Under the pieces are notes generated by a model. It had not been told where the DNA came from. It did not search any database and saw only the letters and a list, made by a program, of their open reading frames with translations. Source: Noviherbaspirillum humi (lineage in GTDB: Bacteria; Pseudomonadota; Gammaproteobacteria; Burkholderiales; Burkholderiaceae_D). From it: a stretch of DNA of 64,000 nt. Position numbers and translations under genes: made by a program. Where the stretch lies: positions 372,001 through 436,000 of the forward strand of contig NZ_FZOT01000002.1 of the NCBI RefSeq assembly GCF_900188095.1, written 5' to 3'. Positions 57,499-64,000 of this stretch are shown piece by piece; within the stretch, counting starts at the first letter, position 1, and every line of letters begins with the position of its first letter.

Positions 57499-57810
57499 AT
57501 GTTTTATCGTCTGAGCCGATTGCTGCGCGCCACTGGCCGCGATCTGGTGACGCTGTGGTTCGCCATCCGCCACCCCGGCACGCCCGGCGGCTTGAAGCTG
57601 GCCGCAGTGCTGCTCGGCCTGTATGCGCTGAGCCCGATCGATTTGCTGCCCGACGGCATACCGCTGTTGGGCTTGGTGGATGACGTCACCCTGCTCGCCT
57701 TCGGCGTTCCGGCGTTGCTCAAATTGCTGCCGCAGCCGGCCTTGCAGGAAGCGCGCAACGCAACCGAACGCGTGATGTCGCGCTGGTCATTCCGACGGGC
57801 GCGCAACTGA
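57499..57810 (+). CDS. DUF1232 (YkvA-like) membrane protein
   Basis: 103 residues; AAAGGA ends 5 bases before ATG 57499. The DUF1232 core is obvious: LAAVLLGLYALSPIDLLPDGIPLLGLVDD, with the conserved SPID(L/I)xPD motif, between two hydrophobic segments. Function unknown. The frame is open back to 57232, but that part overlaps the divergent FAH gene. Confidence 0.9.
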   Translation: MFYRLSRLLRATGRDLVTLWFAIRHPGTPGGLKLAAVLLGLYALSPIDLLPDGIPLLGLVDDVTLLAFGVPALLKLLPQPALQEARNATERVMSRWSFRRARN

Positions 57811-57838
57811 CCCGATCTCCGCTTTCATTCCCGAATGC

Positions 57839-57866
57839 AAAACGCCCGCCGATCGGCGGGCGTTTT
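57839..57866. terminator. Bidirectional terminator
   Basis: AAAACGCCCGCC pairs with GGCGGGCGTTTT (12 bp) across a 4-base loop, between the convergent DUF1232 gene and livF. Confidence 0.9.
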
Positions 57867-57886
57867 CGTTGCAGCGAACGGCGCGT

Positions 57887-58612
57887 CTATGCTTCACCCA
57901 GATAGGCCGCCCTGACTTTGGGATCGTCCAGCATGTCCTGGCCCTTGCCGTGCATGGTAATGAGGCCCGAGTCCATCACATAGCCGCGGTGCGCCGCCTG
58001 CAGCGCCAGTTTCGCGTTCTGCTCCACCAGCAGGATGGTGACGCCCTGGGCGGAAACGGTACGCACCACCTCGAAGATTTTTTCCACCATGATGGGCGAC
58101 AAGCCCATCGACGGCTCATCCAGCAGCAACAGCTTCGGATGGCACATCAATGCCCGCGCCATCGCCAGCATCTGCTGCTCGCCGCCGGAGAGCGTACCGG
58201 CAAGCTGGTCGCGCCGCTCCTTCAAGCGCGGGAAGATGCCGAACCACTTGTCGACATCGGCGGCGATGCCGTCCTTGTCGTCGCGCAGATAGGCGCCCAT
58301 CAGCAGGTTTTCATGGATGGACATGCGGGTGAACACGCCGCGTCCTTCCGGCACCATGGCCAGGCCGCGCTGAACCAGCTTGAACGAATTCATGCCTTGC
58401 ACCGGTTCGCCGCCATAAATGATCTGCCCTTCGACCCGGCATTGCGGCAGGGTGCCGGTGATCGCCTTGAGGGTCGTGGTCTTGCCGGCGCCGTTGGCGC
58501 CGATCAGCGTCACCAGCTCGCCCTGATTCACTTCGAGGTCGATGCCCTTTACCGCCTGGATGCCGCCGTAGGCAATCTTCAGGCCGCTGACCTTGAGGAC
58601 ATTCTGCTGCAT
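57887..58612 (-). CDS. livF: Branched-chain amino acid ABC transporter ATP-binding protein LivF
   Basis: 241 residues. ABC ATPase of the hydrophobic amino acid uptake family: Walker A GANGAGKTTTL, LSGGEQQMLAMARALM signature, LLLDEPSMGLSP Walker B, and the LivF-specific end VEQNAKLALQ... MDSGLITMHGKGQDML. Its start codon shares a base with the livG stop (TGATG), giving tight coupling. It is the last gene of livH-livM-livG-livF. Confidence 0.93.
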   Translation of the reverse strand: MQQNVLKVSGLKIAYGGIQAVKGIDLEVNQGELVTLIGANGAGKTTTLKAITGTLPQCRVEGQIIYGGEPVQGMNSFKLVQRGLAMVPEGRGVFTRMSIHENLLMGAYLRDDKDGIAADVDKWFGIFPRLKERRDQLAGTLSGGEQQMLAMARALMCHPKLLLLDEPSMGLSPIMVEKIFEVVRTVSAQGVTILLVEQNAKLALQAAHRGYVMDSGLITMHGKGQDMLDDPKVRAAYLGEA

Positions 58613-59382
58613 CAGTGGCCCCCTCCGAGATACGCTTCGATCACCGCCGGATTTTTCTGCACCTCGGCCGGGATGCCTTCGGCGATCGGCTTGCCGTAGT
58701 CGAGCACGGTGAGACGGTCGCACAGGCCCATGACCAGCTTGACGTCATGCTCGATCAGCAGGATGGTCTTGCCCTCGGCCTTGATTTTCAGAAGCAGCTC
58801 GCGCAGCGCCAGCTTCTCGGTCGCATTCATGCCGGCAGCCGGCTCATCGAGCGCCAGCAGCTGTGGCTCGGTGGCCAGCGCACGCGCGATCTCGAGCCGG
58901 CGCTGATCGCCGTAGGATAGATGGCGCGAAGTGCGGTGCGCGAACTGGGCGATGCCGACAAAGTCAAGCAGCTCCATCGCCCGGTTGCGGATCGCCGCCT
59001 CCTCCTCGCGCGCGGCGCGGTGCTGCAGGATCGCACCGAGCACGCCCTGGCGGGTGCGCACATGGCGGCCCACCATGACGTTTTCCAGCGCCGTCATTTC
59101 GCTGAACAGGCGGATATTCTGGAAGGTGCGGGCGATGCCGGCCTTGGCCACCTCGTGCGGCGCCGACGGCGAGTAAGGCTTGCCGGCCAGCTCGAAGGTG
59201 CCGCTGTCCGGCTGGTACAGGCCGGTGATGACATTGAAGAAGGTGGTCTTGCCGGCGCCGTTGGGGCCGATCAAACCGTAGATCTGGCCCTGCATGATTT
59301 TCACGCTGACATCCGACAGCGCCTGCAGGCCGCCGAAACGCTTGGTGACGCCGGCGATGTTGAGTATGACTGGTCGCTCCAT
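58612..59382 (-). CDS. livG: Branched-chain amino acid ABC transporter ATP-binding protein LivG
   Basis: 256 residues from ATG 59382 (MERPVILNIAGVTKRFGGL). Walker A GPNGAGKTTFF, the LivG-type extended insertion (FQNIRLFSEMTALENVMVGRH), signature LSYGDQRRLEIARALA, Walker B LLALDEPAAGMN, and EHDVKLVMGLCDRL. Partner of LivF in a heterodimeric ATPase. It begins 8 bases after livM ends. Confidence 0.93.
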   Translation of the reverse strand: MERPVILNIAGVTKRFGGLQALSDVSVKIMQGQIYGLIGPNGAGKTTFFNVITGLYQPDSGTFELAGKPYSPSAPHEVAKAGIARTFQNIRLFSEMTALENVMVGRHVRTRQGVLGAILQHRAAREEEAAIRNRAMELLDFVGIAQFAHRTSRHLSYGDQRRLEIARALATEPQLLALDEPAAGMNATEKLALRELLLKIKAEGKTILLIEHDVKLVMGLCDRLTVLDYGKPIAEGIPAEVQKNPAVIEAYLGGGH

Positions 59383-59390
59383 GCTTCTCC

Positions 59391-60611
59391 TCAGCCCGCC
59401 AGCGCGGTGGCTTCCTTCTTCCCGTCGGCAGGCTTGCCGCTGGCCGTCATGCGGTCTTCCATGCGCGGCGACGGCCACAGGCCTTCCGGACGGCGCAGCA
59501 TGATCACCACCATCGCCAAGCCGTAGAGCAGCTGGCGCAGCACTTCGGCTTCGATCAGCACCTGGCCGAAAATGGATTTCTGCATCGGCTCCACCACATG
59601 CCGCAGCACTTCAGGCAGCGCGGCGAGGATGGCGCCGCCGAGAATGACGCCCGGAATGTGGCCCATCCCTCCGAGAACCACCATGGCCAGCACCGCGATG
59701 GACTCGGTCAGCGAAAAGGATTCCGGCGAGACGAAACCCTGAAAGGCGGCGAACATGGCGCCGGCGACGCCGCCGAAGGAAGCGCCCATGGCGAACGCCA
59801 GCAGCTTGATGTTGCGGGTGTTGATGCCCATCGCCTTGGCGGCGATTTCATCCTCGCGGATGGCGACCCAGGCACGGCCCAGACGCGAGTGCTGCAGCCG
59901 CACCGAGATGATGACGGTGATCGCGCACAATGCCAGGAACAGGAAGTAATAGGCGTTTACCGAGGGCATGGAGATCGGCCCGAGGTGCACCGTGGCGCGC
60001 GATCCCGCCTCCCCCGCCAGCGACAGGCCGCCAATGCGCACCGGATCGATCATGTTGATGCCCTGCGGACCGTTGGTGATGTTGACCGGCGCGTTCAGGT
60101 TGTTCATGAAGATGCGGATGATCTCGCCGAAGCCGAGGGTGACGATGGCGAGGTAGTCGCCGCGCAGCTTGAGCGTGGGCGCGCCCAGCAGCGCGCCGAA
60201 CAGCGCCGCCACCGCCGCGCTCAACGGCACGATCAGCCACACCGACAGATGGATGCCATTCTTGGTGACGTCTTCCCCGACCAGGGCGCTGAGCGCATTG
60301 CCGGCGTCCGGATACTGGCTGACGATCGATTCGAGCACGGTGGCGAATTGCGGCGAGGCCAGCAAGCCGGCCATGTAGGCGCCGAGGGCGTAGAAGGCGA
60401 TATAGCCGAGGTCGAGCAGACCGGCGAAGCCGACCACGATGTTGAGTCCGAGCGCCAGCATGATGTAGAGCAGCGCCAGGTCCATGATGCGCACCCAGGA
60501 ATTGCCGAACTGGGAAGCGATGAAGGGAAAGGCCAGGAGCACGACGCCGAGGATGGCGAAGCTGATGATGGCCTTGCGCGGATTGTGGCGGGTATCGAAG
60601 AGGTAGGACAT
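59391..60611 (-). CDS. livM: Branched-chain amino acid ABC transporter permease LivM
   Basis: 406 residues, multi-pass, AAGGGGG before ATG 60611. The permease coupling region and LivM blocks are present: LGLNIVVGFAGLLDLGYIAFYALGAYMAGLLAS, LKLRGDYLAIVTLGFGEIIRIF, and the EAA-like loop GRAWVAIREDEIAAKAMGINTRNIKLLAFA. An insert of about 60 residues after the first third (QYPDAGNALSALVGEDVTKNG) is typical of proteobacterial LivM. Transports the substrate across the inner membrane. Confidence 0.94.
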   Translation of the reverse strand: MSYLFDTRHNPRKAIISFAILGVVLLAFPFIASQFGNSWVRIMDLALLYIMLALGLNIVVGFAGLLDLGYIAFYALGAYMAGLLASPQFATVLESIVSQYPDAGNALSALVGEDVTKNGIHLSVWLIVPLSAAVAALFGALLGAPTLKLRGDYLAIVTLGFGEIIRIFMNNLNAPVNITNGPQGINMIDPVRIGGLSLAGEAGSRATVHLGPISMPSVNAYYFLFLALCAITVIISVRLQHSRLGRAWVAIREDEIAAKAMGINTRNIKLLAFAMGASFGGVAGAMFAAFQGFVSPESFSLTESIAVLAMVVLGGMGHIPGVILGGAILAALPEVLRHVVEPMQKSIFGQVLIEAEVLRQLLYGLAMVVIMLRRPEGLWPSPRMEDRMTASGKPADGKKEATALAG

Positions 60612-60620
60612 GCTGCCCCC

Positions 60621-61550
60621 TTAGGCGCGGTCTGCGACGCGTTCGCCCATGATGCCGGATGGGCGCAGCGTCAGCACGATGATGAGCACGATGAACGCGA
60701 AGATGTCCTGGTAATTGCTGCCCAGGAAGCCGTTGGTGAAATCGCCGATGTAGCCGGCGCCCAGGCTTTCGATCAGGCCGAGCAGGATGCCGCCCACCAT
60801 GGCGCCGTAAATGTTGCCGATCCCGCCCAGGACCGCCGCGGAGAAGGCCTTCAGTCCGGGCACGAAACCCATGGCAAACTGTGCCGACGCATAGTTGGCG
60901 CCCCACATCACGCCGGCGATGGCCGCCAACGCGGCGCCGATGGCGAAGGTGAAGACGATGACACGGTTGGCATCCACGCCCATCAGCCCGGCCACACGCG
61001 GATTCTCTGCGGTGGCGCGCATCGCGCGGCCCATGCGGGTGCGCTCGACCAGCAGCACCAGGCCGATCATCGACAGGGCCGCCAGCGCCAACAGCATGAT
61101 CTGGGTCGGCGAGATCAGGGCGCCGCCGATGTTGAGCGGATCGGTCGGCATCACCTGCGGAAAGGGGACCGGGCTGCGGCCCCAGATCATCATGGCGAAG
61201 GTCTGCAGCAGGATGGAGACGCCGATGGCGGTGATCAGCGGCGCCAGGCGCGGCGCATTGCGCAGGCGGCGGTAGGCGATGCGCTCGATCAGCACGTTGA
61301 CGACCACGCACACCGGAATGGCGCCGACGATGGCGATCAGCAGCTTGACCACACCAGGCAAGCCGGGCGCCACTTCCTGGACGATGCGCAGGATGGTGGT
61401 GCCGACCATCGCGCCTATCATCAGCACGTCGCCATGTGCGAAGTTGATCAGGTTGAGCACGCCGTAGACCATGGTGTAGCCGAGCGCCACCAGCGCGTAC
61501 ATGCTGCCCAGGACCAAGCCATTGATGATCTGCTGCAGAAGGACTTCCAT
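60621..61550 (-). CDS. livH: Branched-chain amino acid ABC transporter permease LivH
   Basis: 309 residues with about eight helices; AAGGGG lies before ATG 61550. Diagnostic blocks: QQIINGLVLGSMYALVALGYTMVYGVLNLINFAHGDVLMIGA, RAMRATAENPRVAGLMGVDANRVI (EAA loop), and YGAMVGGILLGLIESLGAGY. First gene of the liv set. No periplasmic binding-protein gene accompanies it in this window; the 397-base region upstream should hold the promoter. Confidence 0.94.
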   Translation of the reverse strand: MEVLLQQIINGLVLGSMYALVALGYTMVYGVLNLINFAHGDVLMIGAMVGTTILRIVQEVAPGLPGVVKLLIAIVGAIPVCVVVNVLIERIAYRRLRNAPRLAPLITAIGVSILLQTFAMMIWGRSPVPFPQVMPTDPLNIGGALISPTQIMLLALAALSMIGLVLLVERTRMGRAMRATAENPRVAGLMGVDANRVIVFTFAIGAALAAIAGVMWGANYASAQFAMGFVPGLKAFSAAVLGGIGNIYGAMVGGILLGLIESLGAGYIGDFTNGFLGSNYQDIFAFIVLIIVLTLRPSGIMGERVADRA

Positions 61551-61947
61551 TGACTATCCCCTTGCGGTGAACCGGATGGAGCGCCCAACGCCGGGAAAAG
61601 CATGCCGGACCTGTTTAAGGCAGGGTGGAGCCGCCTGCGCAGTTCGCGTGACGTTCGACATCGGTAACACCTTTCTGCGGTTGTTCATGGAGCGCATGCT
61701 TCGATGCGCGGCCTTTATTGGCTAGCAACTTTCAGTCCACCGCCACGCACCTTTCCGGATCAGAAAGCGGCGCGGAGTCATGCGCCGCAGCCAGTGCTCA
61801 GGCGCGGGCATCCGCATTGTAATGGCGGGGATGAGGATGAACAATTAATTATCGAGGCGGATTGGCCATGCGCAGACTCCAGCCATCCGGCTGGAGCGCG
61901 GTCATGTCGGAGGGCATGCCGGCGCCGGCATGGCCGGCATCGCGGAG
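61551..61947. other. Intergenic region with hairpins between ispH and livH
   Basis: 397 bases. It holds three inverted repeats: GCGGCGC/GCGCCGC at 61767-61788, CTCCAGCC/GGCTGGAG with a 4-base loop at 61878-61897, and an 18-base perfect palindrome CATGCCGGCGCCGGCATG at 61916-61933. They follow the ispH stop on the minus strand and could slow or end transcription, but none has a T-run. No coding frame is supported. Confidence 0.5.
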
Positions 61948-62889
61948 TCAGGCGGGACGGGCGGCGGACAAACCCTTGGGCAACGGGAAGGTGACGTTCT
62001 CCTCCACGCCTTCAAGCGTGCGCACGCTCTGCGCGCCCAGATGCTTGAGCTGCTCGATCACTGCCTGCACCAGCACCTCGGGCGCGGAGGCGCCAGCGGT
62101 GACGCCGATGCGGCGCTTGTCCTCCAGCCAGGCGGGATCGATCTGGCTGGCGTTGTCAACCATGTAGGCGGTGGTCCCGCGCTTTTCCGCGACTTCGCGC
62201 AACCGGTTGGAATTGGAGCTGTTGGGACTGCCGACCACGATCACCATATCGACCTGCGGCGCCATGAACTTCACCGCCTCCTGCCGGTTGGTGGTCGCAT
62301 AGCAGATATCGCCCTTCTTCGGCTCGGCGATGGCAGGGAAGCGACGCTTGAGGGCGGCGATGATGTCGGCGGTATCGTCGACCGAGAGCGTGGTCTGCGT
62401 GACATAGGCGAGCTCATCGGGATCGGCGACCTGCAGCCGTTCCACATCCTCCACCGATTCGACCAGATGCATGCCGGCGTCGGCCTGACCCATGGTGCCT
62501 TCCACTTCCGGGTGTCCGGCATGGCCGATCATGATGATCTCCCGGCCATCGCGCCGCATCTTGCCGACCTCGACGTGGACCTTGGTCACTAGCGGGCAGG
62601 TGGCGTCGTAAATCCTGAGGCCACGCTGTGCCGCATCATCCTGCACCGCCTTGGACACGCCATGCGCGGAAAAAATCAAAATGCTGCCGGACGGGACATC
62701 CTCCAGCTTCTCGATGAATATCGCGCCCTTGGTACGAAGGTCGTTCACCACATACGCGTTGTGCACGATCTCGTGGCGCACATAAACCGGGGCGCCGAAC
62801 TCCGCCAGCGCCCGCTCCACGATCTCGATCGCACGGTCCACGCCGGCGCAGAAGCCGCGCGGCTGGGCAAGCAGGATTTCCTTTTCCAT
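61948..62889 (-). CDS. ispH: 4-hydroxy-3-methylbut-2-enyl diphosphate reductase
   Basis: 313 residues. The last enzyme of the MEP isoprenoid route, with an Fe-S cluster held by three cysteines: C in [13 protein letters not shown] in [11 protein letters not shown], and the third in the C-terminal half ([15 protein letters not shown]). [10 protein letters not shown] and [13 protein letters not shown] are also conserved. I start at ATG 62889, where GAGGAA lies 7 bases upstream; the frame extends seven codons further. It follows fkpB, as in E. coli. Confidence 0.95.
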   Translation of the reverse strand: MEKEILLAQPRGFCAGVDRAIEIVERALAEFGAPVYVRHEIVHNAYVVNDLRTKGAIFIEKLEDVPSGSILIFSAHGVSKAVQDDAAQRGLRIYDATCPLVTKVHVEVGKMRRDGREIIMIGHAGHPEVEGTMGQADAGMHLVESVEDVERLQVADPDELAYVTQTTLSVDDTADIIAALKRRFPAIAEPKKGDICYATTNRQEAVKFMAPQVDMVIVVGSPNSSNSNRLREVAEKRGTTAYMVDNASQIDPAWLEDKRRIGVTAGASAPEVLVQAVIEQLKHLGAQSVRTLEGVEENVTFPLPKGLSAARPA

Positions 62890-62906
62890 GGCCGTTCCTC
62901 GCTCCG

Positions 62907-63356
62907 TCACATTACACCGATGATTTTCACTTCGAACTTCACCGGCTGGCCCGCCAGAGGATGATTGAAGTCGAACAGCGCGCCGTCGGCATCGATTTCC
63001 CGCAGCACGCCTGCGAAGCGGCCGCCGCCCGGCGCCGCGAACTCTACCAAGTCCCCGATGCTGTATTCCTCGCCCAGCTGCGAGTTTTCCTCCAGGGTCT
63101 TGCGCGATACCCGCTGCAGCAGTTCCGGATTGCGCGGACCGAAAGCCTGCTCGGGCGCGAGCTCGAAAGTACGATGCGTGCCCTCCTCCAGCCCGAGGAG
63201 GCAGGCCTCGAGCGATGGCGCGAGCTGACCGGTGCCGAGCTGAAGCGTCGCCGGCGTGTCCTGGAAGGTGCTGACGATGTCTTCCCCATCCAGGGAAGCG
63301 AGACGGTAATGCAGAGTGAGATAAGCGCTGGGCGTGACGACAGGGGAAGAAGACAT
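62907..63356 (-). CDS. fkpB: FKBP-type peptidyl-prolyl isomerase (FkpB/SlpA)
   Basis: 149 residues. A SlyD-like FKBP with inserted flap: [55 protein letters not shown], then the IF domain and [22 protein letters not shown]. The FDFNHPLAG motif is diagnostic for this group, lacking SlyD's His-rich tail. It catalyses proline isomerisation as a cytosolic chaperone. Neighbour of ispH, the conserved pairing. Confidence 0.93.
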   Translation of the reverse strand: MSSSPVVTPSAYLTLHYRLASLDGEDIVSTFQDTPATLQLGTGQLAPSLEACLLGLEEGTHRTFELAPEQAFGPRNPELLQRVSRKTLEENSQLGEEYSIGDLVEFAAPGGGRFAGVLREIDADGALFDFNHPLAGQPVKFEVKIIGVM

Positions 63357-63513
63357 GGTAGTTCCAAAAAGAGCTAGGCCGCTATTCTAAGCTACCCGCC
63401 GACGGCAGGCTGGAAGCAGGGACATTGTTGTAAAATTTGAAACTTTATGCGGCTCGAAAGGATGGGAATGCAGATGCATAGGGATGCAGACTTCATGAAT
63501 GCCGATAGCTTCA

Positions 63514-64000
63514 ATGGCGATCACTGACTGGCCGGAGGACCAGCGGCCACGCGAGCGCTTGATCCGGCATGGCGCCGATGCCTTGTCGGATGCAGAATTG
63601 CTGGCCGTATTTCTGCGAGTCGGCATTGCCGGCAAGAGCGCGGTCGATCTGGCGCGGGAGATGGTGATGCACTTCGGTTCGCTGAACCGGCTCTTCTCCG
63701 CCTCCCTGCGCGACTTCTCCGCCATACCGGGCTTGGGAGCGGCTAAATATGCGCAACTGCAGGCGGTGATGGAGCTGGCCAGGCGCGCGCTCGGCGAGGA
63801 CCTGAAGGCCGGCTGTGCCCTCAGCAGTCCCCAAGCGGTGCAGCGCTACCTGCAGTTATCGATGGCACGCAAGCCCTATGAGTCCTTCACCGTACTTTTC
63901 CTCGACGTCAAGAATCGGCTGATCGCCTCGAAAGAACTGTTCCGTGGCACGCTGACGCATGCCAGCGTCTACCCGCGCGAAGTCGTGAAGGATGCGCTGG
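63514..64000 (+). CDS. radC: RadC family protein, 3' end outside window
   Basis: 162 codons visible. The opening [37 protein letters not shown] is the RadC (UPF0758) N-terminus, followed by the helix-hairpin-helix [24 protein letters not shown]. The JAB/MPN-like domain begins near VQRYLQL and reaches [23 protein letters not shown]; its zinc-binding HxH motif would lie beyond the edge. I chose ATG 63514 over the in-frame ATG 63499, because the family starts at this tryptophan-containing block. The function of RadC is unsettled despite its name. Confidence 0.93.
   Translation, partial: MAITDWPEDQRPRERLIRHGADALSDAELLAVFLRVGIAGKSAVDLAREMVMHFGSLNRLFSASLRDFSAIPGLGAAKYAQLQAVMELARRALGEDLKAGCALSSPQAVQRYLQLSMARKPYESFTVLFLDVKNRLIASKELFRGTLTHASVYPREVVKDAL

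Overview
The window reads as one chromosomal segment of a GC-rich betaproteobacterium, most likely order Burkholderiales and plausibly family Oxalobacteraceae (Herbaspirillum/Noviherbaspirillum/Massilia-like). This is inferred from protein style and conserved gene order (scpB-rluB-rimP-nusA-infB-rbfA-truB-typA, aat-bpt-pyrD, clpS-clpA, rpsT next to murJ, fkpB-ispH). There is no rRNA, CRISPR array, phage or insertion sequence. Two tRNAs are present: initiator Met and Arg(CCT).

Layout. 1-16.9 kb is the accessory part: envelope and stress genes (SRPBCC protein, glycosyltransferase, PRC-barrel protein, membrane protein, glycine-zipper lipoprotein, hemerythrin with a basic tail, an N-terminally truncated Ku), a glycosyltransferase/FAD-oxidoreductase fusion, a hybrid histidine kinase, two related sigma-54 activators flanking two tandem Ser/Gly-rich lipoproteins, and an SDR oxidoreductase. 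The four longest intergenic stretches are here. 17-20.6 kb holds dusA, a class III aminotransferase and an EamA transporter. 20.7-32.1 kb is a single-direction block for translation, transcription termination and chromosome segregation: tRNA-fMet, scpB, rluB, rimP, nusA, infB, rbfA, truB, typA, punctuated by strong terminators. 32.3-39.7 kb has a Nudix hydrolase, amtB with a candidate sigma-54 promoter, and a compact N-degron locus (aat, bpt, then convergent clpA-clpS) around pyrD. 40-48.5 kb has a cold-shock gene, a NarL-type two-component pair, icd, rluE, a HupE/UreJ-like protein with an EF-hand loop, a TPR protein, small secreted proteins and rpsT. 48.8-57.8 kb has murJ and a SirB1-like gene (both apparently leaderless), an ABC-F ATPase, tRNA-Arg, a mutarotase, a PrcB-domain lipoprotein and a maleylacetoacetate isomerase/FAH pair. 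57.9-64 kb has livFGMH (no binding-protein gene seen), ispH, fkpB and the start of radC.

No wholly unknown multi-gene system is proven. The best leads are the truncated Ku with its own ribosome-binding site, the GT/oxidoreductase fusion, the hybrid-kinase/sigma-54-activator/twin-lipoprotein module, the clustered N-degron genes, and the terminator architecture of the rimP-nusA-infB operon.
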